Shown in pieces: positions 34,663 through 43,028 of a DNA stretch of 64,000 bases. The position numbers were made by a program, and so were the translations under genes. The DNA comes from Streptomyces spectabilis. Its GTDB lineage: Bacteria; Actinomycetota; Actinomycetes; Streptomycetales; Streptomycetaceae. The stretch is taken from NCBI RefSeq assembly GCF_008704795.1, contig NZ_CP023690.1, positions 8,442,501 to 8,506,500 on the forward strand, read 5' to 3'. Below the pieces are notes generated by a model. It made no database searches. It was not told where the DNA came from and saw only the letters and a list, made by a program, of their open reading frames with translations. The first letter of the stretch is position 1. Each line of letters begins with the position of its first letter.

Positions 34663-35694
34663 ATGCCCCAGCGCGAGCGACGACGCGGACGCACACCCCT
34701 GATCGCCGTGACCTTCGGGGCCGCCCTTGTGGTGGCCCTTCTCTCTGCCCCCGCTGAGGCGTCCGGCGCGTCGGCGCCGTCCGAAGACGCCTGCCGTACG
34801 ACCACGATCGTCATGCCGCGCGGCGACTGCGGCCCCTTCCGGCAGGTCTTCGCCGAGGACTTCGAGGGCGACTCGGTACCGCTCGGCTCGTTCACCGACT
34901 GCGACCACACCCCGGACCGGCGCACGGCCTACTGCGGCGGGCTCACGGGGGAGTACCGCGCCAACTGGTGGGCGTACCCCACCGGATGGCAGGACACCGC
35001 GAAGAGCGGGGCGGACGGCAACACCGGCCGCGCGGTCGGAGGGGTCTACCACCCCGAGGACACGGTGAGCGTGGGTCCGGCCGACGACGGCGACGGGCGG
35101 ATGCGGATCCGCATGTGGCGCCCCTCCGGCGGCGGTGACGTCCACTCCGCCGCGCTCGTGCCGAAGAGGGTCATGGAGCAGGCGTACGGGAAGTTCAGCG
35201 CCCGCATCAAGGTGACCAGGCTCGCCGCCGGCTACAAGTCGGCGTGGCTGCACTACGGCGGCGGCTGCGAGATCGACTACCCGGAGCAGAACTGGACGGA
35301 CACCATCACCGCCTTTCACCACCCTTGCGACGGCAGGCCCCAGGGCTCCTTCCCGACCGGCGCGCGCTGGACGGACTGGCACACGGTGAGCACCGAGTGG
35401 ACGCCGGGCCGCGTGCGCTTCTTCCTGGACGGCGAGCGCGTCGGCGAGGACACGCGAGGCGTGCCGTCCCGGCCGTTGAGCTGGATCCTGCAGAACGAGA
35501 GCGCCCTGTACGGCCCCTACGCGGCCCCGGGGTCGTCGGCACAGCTCGAGATCACCTGGATCACGGCGTACGCGTACGACGGGTGCGGTGACTCTCCCGC
35601 CGCACGGCCTTCGCGGCCACCGGGCATCCGCGAGGACGCCGCCGTGCCCTTCCCGGCCGACGTGGTGTCCCGGCCGCCCCGGTCCGGTCCGTGA
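34663..35694 (+). CDS. Secreted GH16-like glycoside hydrolase
   Basis: A 343-residue exported protein. A signal peptide with a basic start (MPQRERRRGRTPLIAV) is followed by a concanavalin-like domain with AEDFEGD, YGKFSARIKVTR, and the catalytic signature E-x-D-x-x-E (EIDYPE, Glu203, Asp205, Glu208). WTDWHTVSTEWTPGRVRFFL and LEITWITAYAYD follow. GH16 enzymes cleave beta-1,3- or beta-1,4-linked glucans and galactans. The substrate cannot be set from sequence alone. Start ATG 34663 has AGGGAG six bases upstream. It is likely an independent extracellular enzyme. Confidence 0.8.
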   Translation: MPQRERRRGRTPLIAVTFGAALVVALLSAPAEASGASAPSEDACRTTTIVMPRGDCGPFRQVFAEDFEGDSVPLGSFTDCDHTPDRRTAYCGGLTGEYRANWWAYPTGWQDTAKSGADGNTGRAVGGVYHPEDTVSVGPADDGDGRMRIRMWRPSGGGDVHSAALVPKRVMEQAYGKFSARIKVTRLAAGYKSAWLHYGGGCEIDYPEQNWTDTITAFHHPCDGRPQGSFPTGARWTDWHTVSTEWTPGRVRFFLDGERVGEDTRGVPSRPLSWILQNESALYGPYAAPGSSAQLEITWITAYAYDGCGDSPAARPSRPPGIREDAAVPFPADVVSRPPRSGP

Positions 35695-35948
35695 CCCGGG
35701 GCGGGGGCCGAGGGAGCGCCCGAGGCAGTGCCGTATCGGCCATGTTTGGCCTTCAACCAGTGGCTCCTGCACGCGTCCGTCCACCAGGCAAGGAGAGCGG
35801 GGCGGCCCGCTGCCCGGGGCTTTGATCTGCGGGTGCCGGACGTGGCTCGCGCGCTGAGGGTGGCTGGTTCGGGCTCATGGGATGACTAGGGTGGGTCAGG
35901 CGTGGGACGTAGGGGCTCGACCCATCGCCCGACTGCCCCAGGAGCACC

Positions 35949-37022
35949 ATGCAGAACGTCATGGCCACGCCCAGCAGCTCTGCTTCGACGGACGCCTACG
36001 CGCCGGGTCTCGATCACTACGCCTCGCGCCATCGCCGGGACGCCGTGAAGAGGCTCTGGGAGGAGCCGGTCACCTTCTCGATCCTGCGAGCGGCGCTCGC
36101 GCAGGTGCCGACGTCACGGAGCCTGAGCGTGATGGACATCGGCTGCGGCGCCGGTGAAGGCCTGCATCTGTTACGGGCCCTGCACGCCACGCGCGCCCTC
36201 GCCGACCTGCCCCGCATCACCTACCGCGGACTCGACCTGGACGAGGGCCTCCTGCGCCTCGCGGCGCGCACGCACCACGAGGAGGACGACGCGGAGTTCT
36301 GGCACGGTGACATCCGTGAGGACCTCCCCGAGGACCCCTTCGATCTGTATCTGTCCTGTGGTGTGCCCTACTCGCACCTGACCGCCGACGAGTTGCTGGC
36401 GGCGCTGACGCGGGTGTTCACCGCGGTCCGCCGCAACCGGACCCGCTCTGTCGTCGTCGTGGACGTCCTGGGCCGCTACTCCCTGGAGTGGGTGCCGAAC
36501 TGGGGCCGCGCGCGGTGGCCGTACCGCATGAGCTTCTTCCAGAGCGACCAGGAGGCCCAGGACGTGCCCATGACCTTCTGGGACGCGGGCGGGCTGCGCG
36601 ACTGCATCGGACAGGCCGCCAGGAACGCCGGGGCGCACATGGAGCGACAGCAGCTCTTCGACCGCTCCATCATGGTGGGCCGCCACACCGCCACCGGGCA
36701 GTTCAACCCCCAGCTGCCGCCCTACCGCACGCTGATCAACCTGCTGGAGGACGGCGACGCCGTCCCCCTCGAGGACCTGCGGGCCCCCGCCGTGCCCGAG
36801 CAGGCGCCGCCCGTGCAACGAGCCTTCTTCAGCCAGCTCTTCACCCAGTGGAACGACGTGCTGGACGCCGCGGGGGCGAGCACCCGCGCGCGCAGCCTCC
36901 CCGCCGCCGTCGGCGGCCCCATGGTGGCCCGCGGCCTGCGGGCCGTGGAGCACCGGCTCTCCTCGGGGCTGGGGGTGGGGCACTCGCTCAGCGCCGTCGT
37001 CACCCTCGACGAACGGGCCTGA
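35949..37022 (+). CDS. SAM-dependent methyltransferase
   Basis: A 357-residue class I methyltransferase. Motif I (VMDIGCGAGEG, residues 61-71) binds S-adenosylmethionine, YRGLDLDEGLLRLA provides the motif II acidic residue, and DLYLSCGVPYSHL is the post-II strand. The C-terminal third (after GQFNPQLPPY) is an added helical region of unknown role. The gene leads a tight unit: the next start is two bases after its stop, and the third gene follows ten bases later. The two downstream proteins look like Fe(II)/2-oxoglutarate oxygenases, so the three probably modify one small molecule or peptide. The acceptor is unknown. Confidence 0.85.
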   Translation: MQNVMATPSSSASTDAYAPGLDHYASRHRRDAVKRLWEEPVTFSILRAALAQVPTSRSLSVMDIGCGAGEGLHLLRALHATRALADLPRITYRGLDLDEGLLRLAARTHHEEDDAEFWHGDIREDLPEDPFDLYLSCGVPYSHLTADELLAALTRVFTAVRRNRTRSVVVVDVLGRYSLEWVPNWGRARWPYRMSFFQSDQEAQDVPMTFWDAGGLRDCIGQAARNAGAHMERQQLFDRSIMVGRHTATGQFNPQLPPYRTLINLLEDGDAVPLEDLRAPAVPEQAPPVQRAFFSQLFTQWNDVLDAAGASTRARSLPAAVGGPMVARGLRAVEHRLSSGLGVGHSLSAVVTLDERA

Positions 37023-37024
37023 CC

Positions 37025-37804
37025 ATGTGGACCCTTCTGGAACACCGCAGCCTCACCGATGTCACCGGCCAGGCCCACGACGTGCAGGCCGTCTCGTCCC
37101 TGGGCTACGCCCGCTACGTCCACGACTATCCGCAGCCGCTGCTGGACGACATCCTCGCCGCCGCGCGCGCGTGCGTCCGGCACGAGGGGGAGGCCCGCAG
37201 CGCCGACCGCTACCTGAAGCTGCGTCACCTCCGGGCGGCCCACGAGGCCGTCCCGGGCGTCGAGAAGCTCATGCGTGACAGGAGCCGTCTGGAACGCCTC
37301 GGCCAGCTCGCGGGCACCGAACTGGAGCCGTACCCGATCACGCGGGCCGCCTCCCACATCAACTTCTACCGGCCCGGTGAGATCCCCATCGAGCACCACA
37401 CGGACGGCGCCGCCATGGTCGAGCTCATCCCCCTGTACACCAGCGGGCCCGCGGAAGGCGGCGCCACCCTGATCTACCCGGGCTCCCCGGAGGACGGCCG
37501 ATGGGAGCTGCGGCACCGCGGTGCCCTTCCTCCGCACGAACACGCCCGCGTGCCCCAGCGCACCGGACACGCCGTCCTGATGCAGGGGCGACGCCTGCTG
37601 CACACCGCCGAACCCCTGGAGGACGGCGAACGCGTCACCCTCGTCCTGGTCATGCGCTCCACCAAGGAGCCCTGGAAGGACGGCAACAGCCTCGCACGTC
37701 TCCTGCTCGACGACCCGCTCGACTCCGTACGCGACGAGTGGATCCAGGACCAGCAGTATCAGGCGGGCCTGTACCGGGCCACAGCCGCAAGCGACGACAC
37801 CTAG
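37025..37804 (+). CDS. Fe(II)/2-oxoglutarate oxygenase-like protein
   Basis: A 259-residue protein. The facial-triad motif His-x-Asp is visible at 125-127 (EHHTDGAAMVELI), with a distal His at 193 (RRLLHTAEPL) and Arg203 (GERVTLVLVM) in the place that binds 2-oxoglutarate. ASHINFYRPGE just before the HxD fits the double-stranded beta-helix fold. Length is normal for the superfamily. It sits between a methyltransferase and a second HxD-H protein with near-zero gaps. Hydroxylation or desaturation of a shared substrate is the likely job; nothing in the sequence names the substrate. Confidence 0.72.
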   Translation: MWTLLEHRSLTDVTGQAHDVQAVSSLGYARYVHDYPQPLLDDILAAARACVRHEGEARSADRYLKLRHLRAAHEAVPGVEKLMRDRSRLERLGQLAGTELEPYPITRAASHINFYRPGEIPIEHHTDGAAMVELIPLYTSGPAEGGATLIYPGSPEDGRWELRHRGALPPHEHARVPQRTGHAVLMQGRRLLHTAEPLEDGERVTLVLVMRSTKEPWKDGNSLARLLLDDPLDSVRDEWIQDQQYQAGLYRATAASDDT

Positions 37805-37814
37805 GAGCACACCC

Positions 37815-38792
37815 ATGATCACCACGACCCCCGACACCACCAGGGTCGCCGCCATCACCACCGGTCTCGACCGGCTGCGGCGCTCCCTGCACACCGCCGA
37901 GGACGGCGTCCCCCGCCACCTCGACGAGCCGCCCTGGGAGCCCGGCTTCGTCGCCGACCTCCCGCGAGCGGGCGTCGGCTCCTTACGGATGGCCGAGTTC
38001 GACTACACCTCCGCGGAACTCCACGGCAGGGCCGGGCTCACCGACGACCTCGCGATGGCGGGCCCGGTCGAACTGCTCACGGCCCGGGGAGCCCAGGCGC
38101 TGCGGACCATCTGCCGCGACCTCAAGCCGTGGGCGGTCCACAACGACTACGTCGTCTCCCACCGGCTGCGCAACGTCGAGGCCGTCTCGCCGTTCGTCCG
38201 CGCGATGGTCCGTGACCCGGCGTTCCTCCGCAACGCCTCCCGACTGGTGGGCGTCCCGCTGATACCGCATCCGCTGCGCAACGCCGGAGTCCAGATCAAC
38301 TACTACGCCCCGCCCGCGGACGGCGCCGCCCCCGCGGTCGCCAAGTGGCACCTCGACGGCATGAACTACGTCTTCACCATGACGCTCTCCGATCACGCCG
38401 AACACACCGGCGGGGACTACGTCTACTACCGCGGGCACCCCCGCGACTTCGACATCAACCGGGAGAAGATCACCGCCATGGGGGCATCGCACCCCGAGGT
38501 GCACGCCGCTCCCTTCCAGCACGTCGGCGACACCATGTTCACCCGGGGAAGCAGGGTGTACCACGCCGTCACCCCTGTCTCCCGAGGCGACCGCATCACC
38601 CTGGCCGTGTCCCTGTTCTGCCCCCTGCTCGGCACCCAGGACGAGAACCGCTTCTGGCACAGCGCTCCCGACGACGGGCTGCTGCGCACCCTCGGCAACT
38701 GGCGCAGGCTGCGCCGCGCCGTCCGCCGCCCCGCCACCTACTGCCGCCGAGAGGGAATTCCCGTCATTCCCTCGGCCGGCCGGTCTGAATGA
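37815..38792 (+). CDS. Second Fe(II)/2-oxoglutarate oxygenase-like protein
   Basis: A 325-residue protein with the same triad arrangement as its neighbour but little overall similarity. It has His179-x-Asp181 (KWHLDGMNYVF), distal His250 (SRVYHAVTPV) and Arg260 (RGDRITLAVSLF). The region GVQINYYAPPADG precedes the motif. The N-terminal 130 residues include HNDYVVSHRLRNVEAV and may help bind the substrate. It starts ten bases after the previous stop, with AGGAG upstream. The LysE-type exporter downstream is convergent and might export the product. Confidence 0.7.
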   Translation: MITTTPDTTRVAAITTGLDRLRRSLHTAEDGVPRHLDEPPWEPGFVADLPRAGVGSLRMAEFDYTSAELHGRAGLTDDLAMAGPVELLTARGAQALRTICRDLKPWAVHNDYVVSHRLRNVEAVSPFVRAMVRDPAFLRNASRLVGVPLIPHPLRNAGVQINYYAPPADGAAPAVAKWHLDGMNYVFTMTLSDHAEHTGGDYVYYRGHPRDFDINREKITAMGASHPEVHAAPFQHVGDTMFTRGSRVYHAVTPVSRGDRITLAVSLFCPLLGTQDENRFWHSAPDDGLLRTLGNWRRLRRAVRRPATYCRREGIPVIPSAGRSE

Positions 38793-38823
38793 ACCCTGAC
38801 TGAGCAATGCGTGCGGTCAGCGT

Positions 38824-39528
38824 TCAATGCTGTTCCGTCGAGAGCCATCCGGCGAGCCCCAGCATCGCCACACCCGTGAAACCATCCAGTACGCGCCGAG
38901 CACGCCGGGAGATCCCCATGCTCCGCAGACGGCTTCCCAAGGCCGCATAGCCGCACGCACAGAGGAATTCGACGGCGATATACGCGGCGCCGAGCAGCAA
39001 CAACGGTACGGCCACATCCTTGGCGTCGTGGACGAGGAACTGCGGAAGGAACACGGTAAAGAGAATCAAGGCTTTGGGATTCGACGCGGCGACGATGAAT
39101 TCCTGCCGGGCCAGCCGCCAGGACCGCACCGTGTCCGGGCGGCCGGCCTCCCGGCGGTCGCCGTCCCGCGGCGCGGGCCGGTCCCCGCCCGTCTCCCGCT
39201 CGTCGCCCGAACGGCCACGCAGGGCCGTGGCCAGTGTCTTTCCGCCCAGCCACACCAAGTAGGCCACACCGCACCACTTGATGACGTTGAAGGCGACCTC
39301 CGAAGCGGCGAGCACCGCGCCCAGTCCCGCGGCCACGGCCACCACCATGAGGGCGAAGGCCGTGAAGCGGCCCAATGACGCGCTCATCGCGGGGGTGAGC
39401 CCATGACGCAAGCCATTGCGCAGGCTCAGCAGCTGATTCGCGCCGGGCGTCGCCGCCACGAGCAGGGCCGCGGGGAAGAACGTCGTCCACTCCACGTCAG
39501 AGAACATGAAGACACGTATACCCCACAT
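38824..39528 (-). CDS. LysE/RhtB-family amino acid exporter
   Basis: A 234-residue membrane protein. The N-terminal motif LLVAATPGANQLLSLRNGLRHG (in part) is diagnostic for LysE/RhtB exporters. About six hydrophobic segments are present, with a charged loop in the middle (GRSGDERETGGDR). SNPKALILFTVFLPQFL is the conserved segment before the last helices. The start at 39528 has AGGG upstream; an internal ATG at 39507 is an alternative. These proteins export amino acids or derivatives. It is convergent with the oxygenase cassette, so joint function is only suggested. Confidence 0.88.
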   Translation of the reverse strand: MWGIRVFMFSDVEWTTFFPAALLVAATPGANQLLSLRNGLRHGLTPAMSASLGRFTAFALMVVAVAAGLGAVLAASEVAFNVIKWCGVAYLVWLGGKTLATALRGRSGDERETGGDRPAPRDGDRREAGRPDTVRSWRLARQEFIVAASNPKALILFTVFLPQFLVHDAKDVAVPLLLLGAAYIAVEFLCACGYAALGSRLRSMGISRRARRVLDGFTGVAMLGLAGWLSTEQH

Positions 39529-39741
39529 TCAAGCCCTAATGGCTCCGCATGAATTCACGGCGCTTCGGGGTGTGGAGAGCGGTCGGCCGGGCACCCAGGG
39601 GCGAACGGAAGCTGTGCAAACTCCACGCTGTCCGCATCGCGTCGCCATCTGTCATGGCAGAAGCGGCGACCGGCCGCGAACAGACGGAGGGTGGAGAAGA
39701 AGACGCCCTGCCGTGGAGTCCCGACGGACGGAAGGCACCAG

Positions 39742-40455
39742 ATGACCACGCGCGTGCGGACAGCGACGCAGGGGTGGCCGCGGACGTCCCCGCGCGCCCG
39801 GCCGGTCCGCCTGCTCACCCCGCCGGGCGTGTACGCGCCGCAGTGCGACACCGAACTCCTGCTCCGCGCCCTGTACCGCGAGGACATCCGCACCGCCGCT
39901 CCCGTCCTCGACCTGGGAACCGGCTCCGGGGCCCTCGCCCTGGCCGCGGCCCGGCTCGGAGCCGAGGTGACGGCCCTCGACATCTCCTGGAGGGCGGTCC
40001 TGACCGCCCGGATCAACGCCTTCCGCGCAGGGCAGCCGGTCACGGTGCGCCGCCGGGACATGACCGCCCGGGTCCCCCCGGGGCCCTACGACCTCGTGGT
40101 CAGCAACCCGCCGTACGTGCCGTCCTTCTCTGCGCTGCCGCCCCGGCGCGGCGCCGCACGGGCCTGGGAGGGCGGCCCCGACGGCAGGGCCTTCGTGAAC
40201 CGCGTCTGCGACGTGAGCGCCCGCACCCTGCGTGCCGGTGGCGCCCTGCTGATCGTGCACTCCGCGCTGTGCGGCGTGGCCGCCACGCTGGCCCGGCTGA
40301 CGGACCTCGGCATGGACGCCCAGGTCACCGGCCGGGAAATCGTCCCCTTCGGACCCGTACTGCGCTCCCGCCGGGCGTGGCTGCGCCACCGCGACCTCCT
40401 CGGCGAGGACGAGACCTGCGAGGAACTGGTGGTCATCCGTGCCGAACGCCGCTGA
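39742..40455 (+). CDS. HemK/PrmC-like methyltransferase
   Basis: A 237-residue methyltransferase. Motif I is VLDLGTGSGALAL and the N/Q-methylating signature NPPY is clear (LVVSNPPYVPSF). The N terminus RPVRLLTPPGVYAPQCDTEL matches small HemK-like enzymes of actinomycetes and lacks the extra N-terminal domain of true PrmC. The start ATG 39742 has GGAAGG six bases upstream. It overlaps the CDGSH gene by 17 bases, and that gene overlaps the heme-oxygenase-like gene, so the three form one operon. The substrate is unknown; it may methylate an operon partner or a small molecule. Confidence 0.85.
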   Translation: MTTRVRTATQGWPRTSPRARPVRLLTPPGVYAPQCDTELLLRALYREDIRTAAPVLDLGTGSGALALAAARLGAEVTALDISWRAVLTARINAFRAGQPVTVRRRDMTARVPPGPYDLVVSNPPYVPSFSALPPRRGAARAWEGGPDGRAFVNRVCDVSARTLRAGGALLIVHSALCGVAATLARLTDLGMDAQVTGREIVPFGPVLRSRRAWLRHRDLLGEDETCEELVVIRAERR

Positions 40456-40690
40456 GCGCCCTCGCCGCGTCACGATCGGCCCCGACGGGCCCCTCCTCGT
40501 CGAGGGCCCGGTGGAGGTCGTCGCCGACGACGGCACCGTCCACGTCTCGCGGCGCTTCACCGTCGCGGTCTGCACCTGCCGCCGCAGCCGTACGTACCCG
40601 TGGTGCGACACGAGCCACCGTCCACGGGAGAGTCGCCGAGGGCGGCCGCCGTCCCTGACCGGCGGCGAGGAGCGCGGGGCCGTGTCATGA
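40439..40690 (+). CDS. CDGSH-type iron-sulfur protein
   Basis: An 83-residue protein with the CDGSH iron-sulfur signature C-x-C-x(8)-C-x(3)-H: CTCRRSRTYPWCDTSHRP, ligands Cys45, Cys47, Cys56 and His60. It thus carries a labile [2Fe-2S] cluster with one His ligand. The canonical CDGSH core reads CDTSH here. The N-terminal half (GPLLVEGPVEVVADDG) is the beta-rich lead-in typical of the bacterial group. GTG 40439 lies inside the methyltransferase 3' end. It may pass electrons to, or supply iron for, the downstream diiron-type enzyme. Confidence 0.88.
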   Translation: MPNAAERPRRVTIGPDGPLLVEGPVEVVADDGTVHVSRRFTVAVCTCRRSRTYPWCDTSHRPRESRRGRPPSLTGGEERGAVS

Positions 40691-41691
40691 CCGTCTTCAC
40701 GGAGCCGCGTCACCGCAGCCCCGAACTCCCGGACGCCCGCGGCGATCTGTCCGGTGGAGTCATCGCCGCCCTGCGGGCCGGTGACGCGGTGCCCTCGCCT
40801 CGGGAGGCACGGGACGCGGACGCGTACGGAGACGACCTCCAGCTCGCCCTGTACGTTCTCTACGAACTCCACTACCAAGGGTTCGCGGCAGTGGCCGACG
40901 AGCGGGAATGGGACCCCGCCCTGCTGGCCCTGCGGGCCGCCCTGGAGCAGCGATTCCTGAAAGCCCTGCGGGCCGACGCGCCCCCGCGCGAAGGCGCCGA
41001 GGAAGCGCTGGCCGCGCTCCTGGTGGAGCCCGCCGGGCACGACGCGGCGAGCGTGAGCCACCACCTCCAGCGTGACGGAGAGCCGTGGCAGCTCAGGGAG
41101 TACGTGGCGCTGCGCTCGCTGTACCACCTGAAGGAAGCCGATCCGCACGCCTGGGTCATCCCACGGCTGCACGGCCGGGCCAAGGCGGCCATGGTGGCCG
41201 TCGAGTTCGACGAGTTCGGGGCCGGGCGCGCCGAGGACGTCCACGCGCGGCTCTTCGCCGACCTCATGGCCGACCTGGGTCTGGAGACGGCCTACGGCCA
41301 CTACCTCCCGGCAGCCCCCGCCGCGGCCCTCGCCCCCGTGAACCTCATGTCCCTGTTCGGCTTGCACCGCGCCCTGCGCGGGGCGCTCGTGGGGCACTTC
41401 GCGTCCGTCGAAGTGACGTCGCCGCCCGGTTCGCGGCGCCTCGCCGCGGCCCTGCGCCGCACCGGCGCGGGACCCGCGGCCCAGCGGTTCTACGACGAAC
41501 ACGTGGTGGCCGACGCCGTACACGAGCAGGTCGTACGCCGTGACGTCGTCGGCGGTCTCCTCGCCGCCGAACCCGCCCTGGACGCCCAGGTCGCCTTCGG
41601 TGTCCGCGCCACCGGCGTCCTCGAAGACCGCCTCGGCGCCGGCCTCCTGGAAGCCTGGCGGCAGGGCCGCAGCGCACTGCGTGCTCCCTGA
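40687..41691 (+). CDS. Iron-containing redox enzyme (heme-oxygenase-like fold)
   Basis: A 334-residue, mostly helical protein of the heme-oxygenase-like diiron oxidase family. Recognisable blocks are LYVLYELHYQGFAAV, REYVALRSLYHLKEADPHAW, VAVEFDEFGAGRAEDVHARL and FYDEHVVADAVHEQV, rich in the Glu and His that bind the metals. Members oxidise amino acids, fatty acids or other small molecules. ATG 40687 overlaps the CDGSH stop (ATGA). The partnership methyltransferase - CDGSH protein - this enzyme suggests a three-component oxidation/methylation system with unknown substrate. Confidence 0.8.
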   Translation: MTVFTEPRHRSPELPDARGDLSGGVIAALRAGDAVPSPREARDADAYGDDLQLALYVLYELHYQGFAAVADEREWDPALLALRAALEQRFLKALRADAPPREGAEEALAALLVEPAGHDAASVSHHLQRDGEPWQLREYVALRSLYHLKEADPHAWVIPRLHGRAKAAMVAVEFDEFGAGRAEDVHARLFADLMADLGLETAYGHYLPAAPAAALAPVNLMSLFGLHRALRGALVGHFASVEVTSPPGSRRLAAALRRTGAGPAAQRFYDEHVVADAVHEQVVRRDVVGGLLAAEPALDAQVAFGVRATGVLEDRLGAGLLEAWRQGRSALRAP

Positions 41692-41793
41692 TGTCACCTC
41701 TGCCGTGGTGTGCGAGCCGTGCGCCAGGGCACCCGTAGCCGACGAGAGAACGTGTCACAGACGAGGCTCACAGACGAGGACAAGGAGAACACC

Positions 41794-42162
41794 GTGCCCC
41801 CAGCCACCTACTGTCTCGTCGCCGTGGACTGCCCTGATCCCGCTGCCCTGGCGGGGTTCTACGCCGCGCTCCTCGGCGGCGACATCAAGCGGGACAGCGA
41901 CGACTGGTACGACCTGTACGTGCCGGGAGGCCATCGCATCGCCTTCCAGCGGGCCGAGGGGCACCAGCCGCCGCAGTGGCCCCGCGCGGACGCCTCCCAG
42001 CAACTGCACCTCGACTTCCACGTCACGGACATGGACGCGGCCGAGAGCCAGGCCCTTTCGCTCGGCGCGATGCCGTTGGACCTGGACGACCAGGGCGGTC
42101 GGCGCGGCTTCCGCGTCTACGCCGACCCGGCGGGCCACCCGTTCTGCCTGTGCCGCGCCTGA
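41794..42162 (+). CDS. VOC-superfamily (glyoxalase-like) protein
   Basis: A 122-residue single-domain protein of the vicinal oxygen chelate fold. It starts YCLVAVDCPDPAALAGFY, ends VYADPAGHPFCLCRA, and has LHLDFHVTDMDAAE in the middle, the usual VOC landmarks. I use GTG 41794 with AAGGAG six bases upstream; a longer frame from 41710 would add unlikely residues. Function unknown: members include isomerases, dioxygenases and resistance proteins. Confidence 0.8.
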   Translation: MPPATYCLVAVDCPDPAALAGFYAALLGGDIKRDSDDWYDLYVPGGHRIAFQRAEGHQPPQWPRADASQQLHLDFHVTDMDAAESQALSLGAMPLDLDDQGGRRGFRVYADPAGHPFCLCRA

Positions 42163-42188
42163 CGTGCGGCACTGCCTCATCCGGCTGT

Positions 42189-42836
42189 TCACTCCCGCCC
42201 TGTGAACCTGACGTCCTGAGCGCGGACGACGCGTGCGCCCATGTTCGTGCGCATCATCTCCAGTGCCGCGTCGGCGAGTTCGGGGTGGATCGACGCGACG
42301 GCGTCGGAGACGACCGTCACGTCCAGGTGCCGGATGTGGGCGTCGAGCGCCGAGTAGAGCACGCACTGCTCGGTCACCTGGCCGCACAGGACCACGTGGC
42401 GCACTCCCAGCTCCCACAGCAGATACGACAGCGGCGTCTCGTAGAAGATCGAGTGCCGCGCCTTCACCACGAACAGCGCTTCGTCGTCCGGCACGATCGG
42501 TGCGACGAGATCCGCGTGCGGACCGGCCAGGGCCGCGTCGACGATCTCGCCGTGGTGGGAGCGCCACTGCCCGAAGTTGTCGTTGGCGTACACCACCGGA
42601 GCGCCCTGGGCCCGTGCCGCGGCGAGCAGGTCGGCCACCACCGGCACGACCCTGCGCGCCGAGGGCAGCAGCCGCTCGGCGTCCTCGTGGTCGTACATGT
42701 TGATCATGTCGATCACGATCACGGCGGACAGCGCCCCGGTGCCTGACGACGCAGTGGTCACGGACTCCCCGGAAGAAGCGGGCCGGTGCCGCGTCAGCGC
42801 CGGGACGCCCGGGAATCCAGTCACAGCGCCCTCCAT
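42189..42836 (-). CDS. Isochorismatase-family cysteine hydrolase
   Basis: A 215-residue protein with the catalytic triad of the family: Asp43 (VIVIDMINMY), Lys125 (LFVVKARHS) and Cys158 (GQVTEQCVLYS). The fold hydrolyses amides, as in nicotinamidases and N-carbamoyl hydrolases, or vinyl ethers in isochorismatase. The start is uncertain: ATG 42836 is used, but the first 35 residues look poorly ordered and a GTG about 25 codons later is also possible. It is convergent with the VOC gene. The cellular role is not clear. Confidence 0.85.
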   Translation of the reverse strand: MEGAVTGFPGVPALTRHRPASSGESVTTASSGTGALSAVIVIDMINMYDHEDAERLLPSARRVVPVVADLLAAARAQGAPVVYANDNFGQWRSHHGEIVDAALAGPHADLVAPIVPDDEALFVVKARHSIFYETPLSYLLWELGVRHVVLCGQVTEQCVLYSALDAHIRHLDVTVVSDAVASIHPELADAALEMMRTNMGARVVRAQDVRFTGRE

Positions 42837-43028
42837 TCTCGCCATTCTCGGCCACGCCGTGCCGCTCCGCACGCTGTGGCCGCAGTCGGGGTACCTGGCC
42901 GGGCGCGTGTGAAACGTGCTCGCTCCCCGGGCGCCCGCGGTGTGTGGCGACGCGGTGAAGCCATGTGATGGAGTAAGGGAACGGAGGTCCCGGGGGGCCG
43001 AGAGGGCGGGGAGGGCGCAGAGCGCATC

